From a virus, in IMG/VR virus record IMGVR_UViG_3300023108_000132, positions 1 to 25,543 of that record: a DNA stretch of 25,543 nucleotides; one strand, 5' to 3'. The notes below the pieces were generated by a model, which saw nothing but the letters and a program-made list of their open reading frames with translations, had not been told where the DNA came from and ran no database searches. Positions 7,349-13,263 of the stretch are shown here, in pieces (positions within the stretch are counted from its first letter, which is position 1; every line of letters begins with the position of its first letter). The position numbers and the translations under genes were made by a program.

Positions 7349-8142
7349 AAATTAGAGACTATGTAGTAATTGTTCCATATTTTGATTTGAGACTTTTTAT
7401 ATATGTTTTGCAAATCTTTCTTAGTGTATTGATTATGATAAAATTCTACATTAGCTATTTCATATGTAATAGGTTTGTAATTCTTTTTATAAAACATTAA
7501 GAAGTGTTTTGATGATATGTCATAAACTCTACTAAGGTAATCGGGCAACACATAATTCATACAACCATATAAAGATACCGCTATGCCTACATTCCCGTTG
7601 AAAGTCTCAAGCTTGTCTACTTTAAATTTATGGTGCGGATATTTTTCTCTTGACCTTTTTATCATACCGTAGCTAGGGTCAATACCAATATAGTTTTCCG
7701 GATTTAAAGAAAACATATCTAGCAACAAACCTGTACCACTTCCAATATCTAATATGTCGACATTGTACAAATGAGGAATTAACATCTCTTGAATTTTTTT
7801 ATTCTCTTCTAGATATTTTTCATCCTTGAATAAGTCATCGTATATGTACGCTATTTTATTGTATTGCTCACTCACAAAAGTTTTATTAATTAATATTGTT
7901 TCCGATATGTCTGCTCCCATAGTCCACCACTTCCAACCTTTGTAGTGATAGCATATGTATTTTATATTCCAAAAACGCTCCTCCTTACCATTCTCCCTAA
8001 TAAACATTACTACATCCTCAAAATCTTTTTTTTCATTCCAAGTATCTTTTAGCGTATACCAATGTGGGTTTCTACTTTTAGCACTTTTGGCAAATCTATA
8101 ATCCGCACCCTCAAGTAAATCTATTACTTTTGTTTTTTCCAT
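7345..8142 (-). CDS. class I SAM-dependent methyltransferase with extra N-terminal domain
   Basis: A 265-aa protein. Residues 118-265 form a Rossmann methyltransferase: motif I VDILDIGSGTGLLLD (128-142), YIGIDPSYGMI for the acidic loop, then VGIAVSLYGCMNYV as motif IV region. It lacks the DPPY/NPPF motif of N6-adenine DNA methylases, so it is more like small-molecule, nucleoside or protein methylases. Residues 1-115 are a separate domain with NPHWYTLKDTW, GWKWWTMGADISETILINK and NKIAYIYDDLF; I associate this block with phage proteins of unknown role. An SD-like GGAGG lies 6 nt before the ATG at the TAATG junction with the DnaA-like gene. Confidence 0.8.
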   Translation of the reverse strand: MEKTKVIDLLEGADYRFAKSAKSRNPHWYTLKDTWNEKKDFEDVVMFIRENGKEERFWNIKYICYHYKGWKWWTMGADISETILINKTFVSEQYNKIAYIYDDLFKDEKYLEENKKIQEMLIPHLYNVDILDIGSGTGLLLDMFSLNPENYIGIDPSYGMIKRSREKYPHHKFKVDKLETFNGNVGIAVSLYGCMNYVLPDYLSRVYDISSKHFLMFYKKNYKPITYEIANVEFYHNQYTKKDLQNIYKKSQIKIWNNYYIVSNL

Positions 8143-8582
8143 TATCTACCTCCGTATTTTAAAGCGTCTATTCTATTTTGCAATCTTTTTATTTCTCTTT
8201 TGTAGTCTTTTTGCAAATCCAAAATCAACTTTGTTTGGTCTTCAAGATACATAATTCTTTCAACCGCCTTATCACTTTTAGGGAATCTAGAAATTGTTTT
8301 AACTTTTTTTAATACAACTTGCTCAATATCTCGATACAAGTATTTAAATTCCTTTGAGACATCTAATTGGTCTTTACAATATCTTAGACCGTGTAACACA
8401 GTCGAATGGTCTTTTTTAACAGTAGAGCCTATCTTTTCCAAGCTTTTGCCATCTGTGGCGTACTCTCTACATAAATAAAAATATATGTATCTAGCCTCTG
8501 CATATTCCCTCTTCCTTGTAGAGTTTTTTAAATTTAATCCGGTTTTATCTGAGACCGCTTTTAGTATTTGTGTTTTTGTCAT
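8142..8582 (-). CDS. free-standing DnaA domain IV-like DNA-binding protein
   Basis: A 146-aa protein. Residues 1-80 match the C-terminal DnaA-box-binding domain of bacterial DnaA: a helix-rich start, RKREYAEARYIYFYLCREY, then the signature KKDHSTVLHGLRYCK (56-70), which in DnaA reads the major groove of the 9-mer box. There is no AAA+ ATPase domain. Residues 105-146 are a coiled coil (YLEDQTKLILDLQKDYKREI), which probably makes it a dimer. It may bind the phage origin or compete for host DnaA boxes. The stop overlaps the methyltransferase start (TAATG) and its start overlaps the exonuclease by 4 nt. Confidence 0.85.
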   Translation of the reverse strand: MTKTQILKAVSDKTGLNLKNSTRKREYAEARYIYFYLCREYATDGKSLEKIGSTVKKDHSTVLHGLRYCKDQLDVSKEFKYLYRDIEQVVLKKVKTISRFPKSDKAVERIMYLEDQTKLILDLQKDYKREIKRLQNRIDALKYGGR

Positions 8583-9292
8583 AAAATTTTTAGTTTGAGT
8601 AAGCTATAACACTCTATGTATTTCTCTCTAGCTTTTGATTTATATTTTTCTTTGAATAGTTTAAAAAGTCTTTTTCTATATTGGTAATCAGTTTCGCAAC
8701 CCTCATAGTATTTACGAGCAAACGCCTTTCCCTTACCTAGAAAATAGTTTACATTGTCGGCAGAGTCTCCGGCTATCATTTGTTCATAGAAATTATACCT
8801 AGCCTCCTCTTCACTTACATCGTAAACACATCGATGCTTAAACCCGTAATTGTATATTAAGGCAGGGAATTGCATATAGTCCTTATCAATCGATACTATC
8901 ATAGCTGAATCCCTACCGGCATCTTTGGTTATTTTATACCAATATGTAGCAACTAGGTCATCTGTCTCTACTCCACTTCCGTTTATACCATCGTAGGCTT
9001 CGGTTACATAATAATGTAATTGTCCTAGCAAAGGCGGTTTAGGTTGATTAGTTCTATTGGCTTTATATTTTCTAGTCAAGTGTTTTCTAAAGTTTCCCGT
9101 ACTACCATTAAAAGTAAGCACATCGTCAACTCTATACTTCTCTTCAATCTCGTTTAATATCTTGAGATAGGTTTGGTCAAACTTAGCTTTAGCCTCTTCT
9201 ATATCTTGATAAAACGGGTCTTCATCCGGTTGCCTATTTGTTCGATAGCAACTAGCGAATATCATCGAGTCTGCATCAACAAGTAATATCAT
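8579..9292 (-). CDS. 5'-3' exonuclease / flap endonuclease (PIN-FEN type)
   Basis: A 237-aa nuclease related to the 5'-3' exonuclease domain of Pol I and T7 gp6. Acidic metal-binding motifs are in order: VDADSM (residues 5-10), GVETDDLVA (107-115), SIDKDYMQF (134-142) and GDSADNV (175-181). GKGKAFARKYY downstream corresponds to the helix-hairpin-helix region. It would remove RNA primers or flaps, recycle nucleotides or degrade host DNA. No phage DNA polymerase is seen nearby, so it must work with host Pol. It overlaps the small Cys protein (ATGA) and the DnaA-like gene. Confidence 0.9.
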   Translation of the reverse strand: MILLVDADSMIFASCYRTNRQPDEDPFYQDIEEAKAKFDQTYLKILNEIEEKYRVDDVLTFNGSTGNFRKHLTRKYKANRTNQPKPPLLGQLHYYVTEAYDGINGSGVETDDLVATYWYKITKDAGRDSAMIVSIDKDYMQFPALIYNYGFKHRCVYDVSEEEARYNFYEQMIAGDSADNVNYFLGKGKAFARKYYEGCETDYQYRKRLFKLFKEKYKSKAREKYIECYSLLKLKIL

Positions 9293-9426
9293 ATTTTAAC
9301 TTTTACAATATTACCGTTGTCATCTTCTCCTATATTAATTGGGTCGCAATGCTCGTAACAATAGGAGCATATGTCAGTCTCGATAGGCAATAGGGGCGCA
9401 CTACAACAATTACTTACTATTTCCAT
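9289..9426 (-). CDS. 45-aa Cys-rich zinc-ribbon-like microprotein
   Basis: A short gene from ATG 9426 to TGA 9289-9291. It overlaps the stop of the 78-aa gene by 10 nt and shares ATGA with the exonuclease. The peptide starts MEIVSNCCSAPLLPIETD and continues ICSYCYEHCDP. The CC...CxxC...C spacing is a small treble-clef or zinc-ribbon of the kind seen in many phages. The acidic, hydrophilic tail has no membrane segment. Function unknown; tight embedding on both sides argues that it is real. Confidence 0.8.
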   Translation of the reverse strand: MEIVSNCCSAPLLPIETDICSYCYEHCDPINIGEDDNGNIVKVKI

Positions 9427-9653
9427 TTATCTATTTTTATTGATTCATCTAATTTTAATTGCAAAGAAGTGCCATTTAAATATACCGGCACCTGTTCATC
9501 AAGACTATTAACATAACAATATTCTCCTCTTTCGTGTTCTACATAAACCGGTACAGATATATCTTTAGCCATTAACTCTATCATAAACATCTTGTCTTCA
9601 TTTGACATTTTGTTATACAAGTCTATCATTTCGTCTTTTATAGGCATTCCCAT
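9417..9653 (-). CDS. hypothetical protein, 78 aa
   Basis: A 78-aa protein with an acidic helical N-terminal half (KDEMIDLYNKMSNEDKMFMI) and a beta-rich C-terminal half (VPVYVEHERGEYCYV, QVPVYLNGTSLQLKLDE). Not recognised. It starts one base after the stop of the DUF8033-like gene and overlaps the Cys-rich microprotein by 10 nt, so it belongs to the early/middle operon of small genes between the promoter at 10398 and the exonuclease. Confidence 0.6.
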   Translation of the reverse strand: MGMPIKDEMIDLYNKMSNEDKMFMIELMAKDISVPVYVEHERGEYCYVNSLDEQVPVYLNGTSLQLKLDESIKIDKWK

Positions 9654-9654
9654 T

Positions 9655-9840
9655 TTACGATATTTTTATTAATCCTAATCCCATCTCTTTAGCTACATAA
9701 TTAATGTGCTTTTGAGTCGTTTGCGACCAATAACCTAATTGTATTAATTGACCGCCATCTATCGTAGCAACGTGAGTATAATAAGAAATTACTTTATTGC
9801 CTTCTATTCGCAAGTTTTGTTTGTATCTATCAAGTACCAT
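9655..9840 (-). CDS. DUF8033-like small protein, 61 aa
   Basis: A 61-aa protein with the pattern VISYYTHVATIDGGQLIQLG followed by YWSQTTQKHINYVAKEMG. The chain S-Y-x-T-x-V-A ... G-Y-W-S-x-T-T-x-K-H-I-N-Y-V-A resembles a short domain common in phages and phage-like elements (DUF8033 as I recall). No enzymatic residues are obvious. It overlaps the preceding 87-aa gene by 11 nt. Function unknown; the early-operon position suggests host interaction or DNA metabolism. Confidence 0.6.
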   Translation of the reverse strand: MVLDRYKQNLRIEGNKVISYYTHVATIDGGQLIQLGYWSQTTQKHINYVAKEMGLGLIKIS

Positions 9841-10093
9841 ATCTAGTCCATTTATTATTTAAACAATAGTTATCATAGGCTTTCTTTTTTTTCTTTACAT
9901 CTTTAAAGCCTTCTATAAACATCTTTACAATATCACACGCCTCATCTAAGGTATCAACGGCGCATTCTTTTCTACCCTCAGCGGTAGGTACGGTCACGTG
10001 GTAACGTTCGACCTCTACAATCTTTACATCTTCGCCATACCCTTGCTTTTGGGCATAACGCTTAAACTCAATAGTCCAATCACATCTAGTCAT
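9830..10093 (-). CDS. hypothetical protein, 87 aa
   Basis: An 87-aa basic protein (IEFKRYAQKQGYGEDVKIVE, then RYHVTVPTAEGRKECAVDTL, DEACDIVKMFIEGF and a KKKKK run). The beta-beta-helix pattern is like a small RNA- or DNA-binding fold, but I do not recognise it. It overlaps the coiled-coil gene upstream by 4 nt and the DUF8033-like gene downstream by 11 nt. Confidence 0.6.
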   Translation of the reverse strand: MTRCDWTIEFKRYAQKQGYGEDVKIVEVERYHVTVPTAEGRKECAVDTLDEACDIVKMFIEGFKDVKKKKKAYDNYCLNNKWTRYGT

Positions 10094-10392
10094 AATTTAA
10101 TTTTTGTTTTTAGTTCTAACTCTTCGATTTTAACCTCAGCTTTTCTAGCACGTTCGATAGCTCGATTTTTATCCAAACGCATATCACTAAGCAATTTATC
10201 ACTAGCGTTTAGGTCAATCTCTATACTATTAACATAAACGGCTATTTGATGCATAGCGTGTAATAATTCGGAAAGCTTCGGAGTAGGTTTCTCATCGTAT
10301 TTCTTTTTAATAAGATTATATACCTTATTGAAGTTATCGGTATACATATCGTATTTTACGAGAGCAACGTTCTTATAGTTTGCATATTCCAT
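10090..10392 (-). CDS. coiled-coil hypothetical protein, first gene of early/middle operon
   Basis: A 100-aa protein. The C-terminal half (NSIEIDLNASDKLLSDMRLD, then a long K/R/E-rich helix to the end) is a clear coiled coil. The N-terminal half has YNLIKKKYDEKPTPKLSELL. No known family. It is the first gene after a Bacteroidetes-type promoter whose -7 box lies only 5 nt before the ATG, so the mRNA probably has almost no 5' leader. All genes from here to terminase overlap or nearly touch. Confidence 0.62.
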   Translation of the reverse strand: MEYANYKNVALVKYDMYTDNFNKVYNLIKKKYDEKPTPKLSELLHAMHQIAVYVNSIEIDLNASDKLLSDMRLDKNRAIERARKAEVKIEELELKTKIKL

Positions 10393-10397
10393 ATCTA

Positions 10398-10428
10398 CGA
10401 ATATACGAAACTAAATGTTATCAACAAA
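10398..10428 (-). promoter_or_regulatory. Bacteroidetes-type promoter (TTTG-N19-TATATTCG)
   Basis: The minus strand shows TTTG (10425-10428), exactly 19 nt, then TATATTCG (10398-10405), close to TAnnTTTG. The -33 context TTTTGTTGATAA is the same as at the 2937-2967 promoter. The start codon follows after 5 nt. It would drive the whole run 10392 to 2986: small early genes, exonuclease, DnaA-like, accessory cassette and terminase. Confidence 0.72.
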
Positions 10429-10433
10429 AAATT

Positions 10434-10862
10434 TTAATTAAATATTTTGTCTGAGTTTAAGTTTTTTATAATTGCTTGACTTTCATCTAGTAAGTAAACT
10501 TGTTTCATCTTTCGAGATTTAGTCCACATTGTAGTGTCGGGACAATACATTTCTACCGGTTCGGGCATCTCTATTTCGTTGAGATAAAATAGATAGTTTG
10601 CTTTAGGGTCATTTACAAAATATAGTTTGACCATATCGTGAGGCATATCCATTAACCGGTTGTATTTATCTACTTCTAGCATTTTAGTTGGGTAATAGGT
10701 TTGTCTAAACTTCATCTCTATTACACACTCATACCCTTTTGGAGTTCTACCTACGGCATCGTAATGTTCGAAGCCACCACCACACCACTCTAAATCCCAG
10801 CCATCAAAGTTGTATATAGCAATAACTGCTTTTTCCCATTTATGTACATCCTTAATTTGCAT
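10434..10862 (-). CDS. PD-(D/E)XK-like nuclease (putative)
   Basis: I choose the ATG at 10862 (MQIKDVHKWEKA), which overlaps the previous stop by 11 nt, over an upstream ATG at 10958 that would run 32 codons through the neighbour. The 142-aa product has GGGFEHYDAVGRTP with D35 and YECVIEMKFRQ with E49-M-K51, the spacing and hydrophobic setting of a PD-(D/E)XK nuclease core (D...ExK). Such small phage nucleases act as Holliday-junction resolvases or in DNA end processing. The rest (MPHDMVKLYFVND, YLFYLNEIEMPEPVEMY) fits alternating helices and strands of that fold. The assignment is by motif only. Confidence 0.55.
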   Translation of the reverse strand: MQIKDVHKWEKAVIAIYNFDGWDLEWCGGGFEHYDAVGRTPKGYECVIEMKFRQTYYPTKMLEVDKYNRLMDMPHDMVKLYFVNDPKANYLFYLNEIEMPEPVEMYCPDTTMWTKSRKMKQVYLLDESQAIIKNLNSDKIFN

Positions 10863-11070
10863 CCCCGAAGAAAAGCGAATCCAATTCTTGAACCCATTTT
10901 TTAATTTGTTCTTTGGATTTACCGTTGCATCCACAAGGTATAAAGTAAGAGTGTCCAAAATATCTAGAATGTAAACTAGCTATCACTTTTAAATCTGTTT
11001 TATGTAGCTCATTTTTATAGTTCTCTTTAAAGTTTTTAAACCAAACCTTGTCTTCAATATTTATTTCCAT
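10852..11070 (-). CDS. hypothetical protein, 72 aa
   Basis: The ATG at 11070 (MEINIEDKVWFKNF) is preferred over one at 11121, because the latter would run through the 51-aa gene. The 72-aa product is charged with a C-terminal part FGHSYFIPCGCNGKSKEQIK; the CGCNGK motif resembles short metal- or nucleotide-binding turns, and ends in a helix (IKKWVQELDSLF). A similar CGC motif occurs in the preceding 51-aa protein. Not recognised. It overlaps both neighbours by about 10 nt. Confidence 0.6.
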   Translation of the reverse strand: MEINIEDKVWFKNFKENYKNELHKTDLKVIASLHSRYFGHSYFIPCGCNGKSKEQIKKWVQELDSLFFGDAN

Positions 11071-11216
11071 AAATCTATTTCTATTTTGTTCAACAAATCT
11101 TTTCTTTTCTCGCAACCGCAACTAGCATATCCCAACCAATCTACTACAATTTTATTGACTAGCCATTTAATTCCGGTTTTTTTAAATATCTTCTCTAGAG
11201 TGTCTCCTAGTTTCAT
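11061..11216 (-). CDS. 51-aa small protein with CGC motif
   Basis: A short gene from ATG 11216 to TAA 11061-11063. The peptide MKLGDTLEKIFKKTGIKWLV then YASCGCEKRKDLLNKIE is typical of a small family in Bacteroidetes phages: an amphipathic helix (LGDxLEKIxKxTGIK) followed by C-G-C-x-x-R-K-x-x-L-N. It fills the space between the sigma-like gene (35-nt overlap) and the 72-aa gene (10-nt overlap). Function unknown; DNA or metal binding is possible. Confidence 0.8.
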   Translation of the reverse strand: MKLGDTLEKIFKKTGIKWLVNKIVVDWLGYASCGCEKRKDLLNKIEIDLWK

Positions 11217-11826
11217 AGTACTTTTTAATTTCTTTTTTTATTATTTTGATAGTGTTTCTCAAGCTCCAATAAGTAATATTCGTTGACCTAGATAACTCAC
11301 TAACATTTACGTTGTCTAAAAACACTTCTTTGAATATTCTACGCATATAATATTTTCCAAGCTCCTCTTTAGTATATTCAGCTTCTGATATATTTTCCTT
11401 CTCAAGTAACTCTAAATAAAGCTCATCTTGATACCATTCTTGTATAGACAAGTGTTTATTATATTCATTTGTTTTATGCTTCTCACTATACTCCTCAAAT
11501 TGATTTTGTCGTACCTCGTTAAAGTATGACATATCATCTAGTGATATAACGTTGACTTTATTCTTTTGTCTAATGTAATCCATATACAAATTCCTAAGAG
11601 TTACATATACAAAAAAGTAATTGACCTCATCGTTGTACATTATATTTTTACGGTGGGTTTTTAAGTATTGGTCTATTTTTATGTACATCTCTTGTACAAG
11701 GTCTTCTGCTAAAGAGGAGTTACAACCCATAGACCTAAGCATCTTAATCCACCTTTTATGCTCTTTTGCTATTATTTCTAGTACAGGCTCCAAAATGTTA
11801 AGTGTATACCAAATATTAAGAAACAA
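11182..11826 (-). CDS. phage-encoded sigma-70-like factor
   Basis: Up to 214 aa. Residues 15-92 fit sigma-70 region 2: SLAEDLVQEMYIKIDQYL (38-55) then YFFVYVTLRNLYMDYIRQKN (70-89), the core-RNAP-binding and -10-reading helices. Residues about 170-202 (VNVSELSRSTNITYWSLRNT) form a region-4-like helix-turn-helix. Domains are joined by a charged linker. Such proteins in phages switch transcription; it is the natural candidate for reading the CGTTATAT motifs upstream of late genes. The start is uncertain: the ATG at 11826 overlaps the 57-aa membrane gene by 49 nt, while a TTG at 11793 would leave 16 nt. Confidence 0.75.
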   Translation of the reverse strand: MFLNIWYTLNILEPVLEIIAKEHKRWIKMLRSMGCNSSLAEDLVQEMYIKIDQYLKTHRKNIMYNDEVNYFFVYVTLRNLYMDYIRQKNKVNVISLDDMSYFNEVRQNQFEEYSEKHKTNEYNKHLSIQEWYQDELYLELLEKENISEAEYTKEELGKYYMRRIFKEVFLDNVNVSELSRSTNITYWSLRNTIKIIKKEIKKYYETRRHSREDI

Positions 11827-11951
11827 AATGTTATTTGATGATACATCTCTTCATCTGTAACCTCTTCTATTTGAGGGTCAATGCGAGGACTATAATATAA
11901 AACCCCTAGTGAAAGACCGTATATTGGTATAAATTGTATGTCAAATCCCAT
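11778..11951 (-). CDS. 57-aa small membrane protein
   Basis: A short gene from ATG 11951 to TAG 11778-11780, preceded by AAAAGGA. The peptide MGFDIQFIPIYGLSLGVLYY has a first hydrophobic segment (residues 5-20), an acidic loop (RIDPQIEEVTDEEMYHQ), and a second hydrophobic segment (ITFCFLIFGIHLTFWSL, 40-56). It looks like a two-pass membrane hairpin. It lies between helicase and the sigma-like gene, overlapping the latter. Phage membrane microproteins of this sort can act in superinfection exclusion or membrane anchoring; function is not known. Confidence 0.78.
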   Translation of the reverse strand: MGFDIQFIPIYGLSLGVLYYSPRIDPQIEEVTDEEMYHQITFCFLIFGIHLTFWSLY

Positions 11952-11990
11952 TCCTTTTTTTCACTAAGGTAAACATTTTATTTTAAAATG

Positions 11991-12902
11991 CTAAAAGGGC
12001 AGGTTCTCGGGCGTTTTAACGGCGTCTAAGAGATTTAAATCATCTAGAGTAAAGCCTACGTTATTAGGAACACTTTTAAGCTTAATAGGAGCGTCTGAGG
12101 GAGTAGGTCTACCACCGGTCTCAATCTCTTTCACTTTACGAATATGTAAGTGTGTATACATATATTCACTAGGGTGTTGGGTATATCGGTGTACAACCCA
12201 AAAGTCATCGGCACGGTTTACGAATTTACCGCCTCCTTCTACGTCACTAGCCAAAGGCGGAACGGGATAGCCGGCAAACTCATCTTCGAATCTATGTAAG
12301 GTTCGTAACGCACTCGTATTAGCGTGAGTATTTAGCCAAATAGATACATTATTTTCCTTACAAAAGATACGAATCTCAGTACAAGCGTGATAGTCGTACT
12401 CGTGACCACCTACGGATTTAAGCAATTCGAAATCTTTTTTCAAAGAATTATAAGGGTCAATAAATAGACCATCGTAGTGCCAAGCGTTTTTTACGTGCTT
12501 AGATAAGGTCAATAATTCCTTATAGGTATACATCTCGTTTGTGTTAACAAATTTAAAATGAGAATTAATATACTCAGAGCTCCTTTTAAATCCGGCATCG
12601 CTTACCTTTTCAATCGGTAGTTGCTCGATAAATTCTATAAGCTTTCTAATAAGGGAGTGCGGTTCATTCTCGCTAGAATATACGAGCCATTTTTTACCGT
12701 GTAGGATAGTATACAATAACATTAAGTACAAAGCAATAGATGTTTTTCCAACGTTAGCGTGTCCAAGTATTATATTAAAATTTGAGGGTTTAAATCTTAG
12801 GTACTCATCGAGTCCTTTTATTCCTAATCTAGAGGCAGTCTTTATTTCGCCATTCCGGATCTTATTTAGATAGTCAAGTTGGTCGTTAAATTCAATAAGC
12901 AT
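11991..12902 (-). CDS. DnaB-like replicative helicase (RecA-fold ATPase)
   Basis: A 303-aa protein with a DnaB/T7 gp4-type ATPase core: GIKGLDEYLRFKPSN start, Walker A GHANVGKTS (residues 47-55), YSSENEP (75-81), Walker B LFIDPYN (146-152), and the H4-like WLNTHAN (about 188-194). It lacks the N-terminal DnaB domain and any primase domain, so it is smaller than cellular DnaB (about 450 aa). It would unwind DNA at the phage fork and must use a primase and polymerase from the host or from outside the window. Its start follows a terminator by about 25 nt, with a possible own promoter there. Confidence 0.88.
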   Translation of the reverse strand: MLIEFNDQLDYLNKIRNGEIKTASRLGIKGLDEYLRFKPSNFNIILGHANVGKTSIALYLMLLYTILHGKKWLVYSSENEPHSLIRKLIEFIEQLPIEKVSDAGFKRSSEYINSHFKFVNTNEMYTYKELLTLSKHVKNAWHYDGLFIDPYNSLKKDFELLKSVGGHEYDYHACTEIRIFCKENNVSIWLNTHANTSALRTLHRFEDEFAGYPVPPLASDVEGGGKFVNRADDFWVVHRYTQHPSEYMYTHLHIRKVKEIETGGRPTPSDAPIKLKSVPNNVGFTLDDLNLLDAVKTPENLPF

Positions 12903-12916
12903 CGTTTAATATTTTA

Positions 12917-12947
12917 GTAAAGATATAAAAAAAAGGGGATAATTAAA
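12917..12947 (-). promoter_or_regulatory. possible weak promoter for helicase
   Basis: TATCTTTA (12918-12925) fits the Bacteroidetes -7 box with one mismatch; 18 nt upstream is TTTA in place of TTTG. It overlaps the terminator stem, so read-through and re-initiation are coupled here. A similar TATCTTAG lies at 13718-13725 before the 143-aa gene, without a convincing -33 box. Confidence 0.35.
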
Positions 12948-12956
12948 TCCCCCTTT
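12927..12956 (-). terminator. rho-independent terminator
   Basis: The minus-strand RNA gives stem GGGGAU/AUCCCC with a 6-nt loop UUAAUU, extended by A-U pairs, and followed by eight U. It sits between the 97-aa gene and the helicase gene, separating abundant ssDNA-binding-type products from the helicase. Confidence 0.85.
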
Positions 12957-12959
12957 ATT

Positions 12960-13253
12960 CTAGAAAGGCGAGTCATTCGCCTCTTCTCTGTCGGGCATAT
13001 GCTCGAAAGCACTAACCTCTCTCTTCTCTTCTCGCCAAGTTCTAGTCAAAGACAATTTAGGTAGACCATAGTCATCCTTCTTATCTTTAGAGCGTACAAT
13101 TTGAAAATTAACATACTCTCCGGTTAACCCTTGCAAGTAGGCAATTAAATCTTCTCTCTTCGCATCTAAGTTAGCAACCCCACTCTTAAATTTCGGACTA
13201 GGGTTTTTAGCATAAATAGGGTCAACAAACTCGCTTTTGTATTCGTATTCCAT
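12960..13253 (-). CDS. replication-associated protein with SSB-like C-terminal tip
   Basis: A 97-aa charged protein (PSPKFKSGVANLDAKREDLI, then TGEYVNFQIVRSKDKKDDYG). The last residues EEANDSPF resemble the acidic, phenylalanine-ended tail of bacterial SSB (consensus D-D-x-P-F) and of T7 gp2.5, which recruits replication partners. It lies beside the 143-aa putative ssDNA-binding protein and ahead of the helicase, separated by only 10 nt from the former. No named family is recognised. A role in recruiting host SSB partners is inference from the tail. Confidence 0.6.
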   Translation of the reverse strand: MEYEYKSEFVDPIYAKNPSPKFKSGVANLDAKREDLIAYLQGLTGEYVNFQIVRSKDKKDDYGLPKLSLTRTWREEKREVSAFEHMPDREEANDSPF

Positions 13254-13263
13254 TTTTTGTAAT

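Noticed and set aside
11544-11568. CGTTATAT with CAAAAG 17 nt before it, inside the sigma-like gene, as a firm promoter
   Set aside because: The match is good, but the bases encode a region typical of sigma region 2 and no start codon follows; kept only as a remark in a finding.
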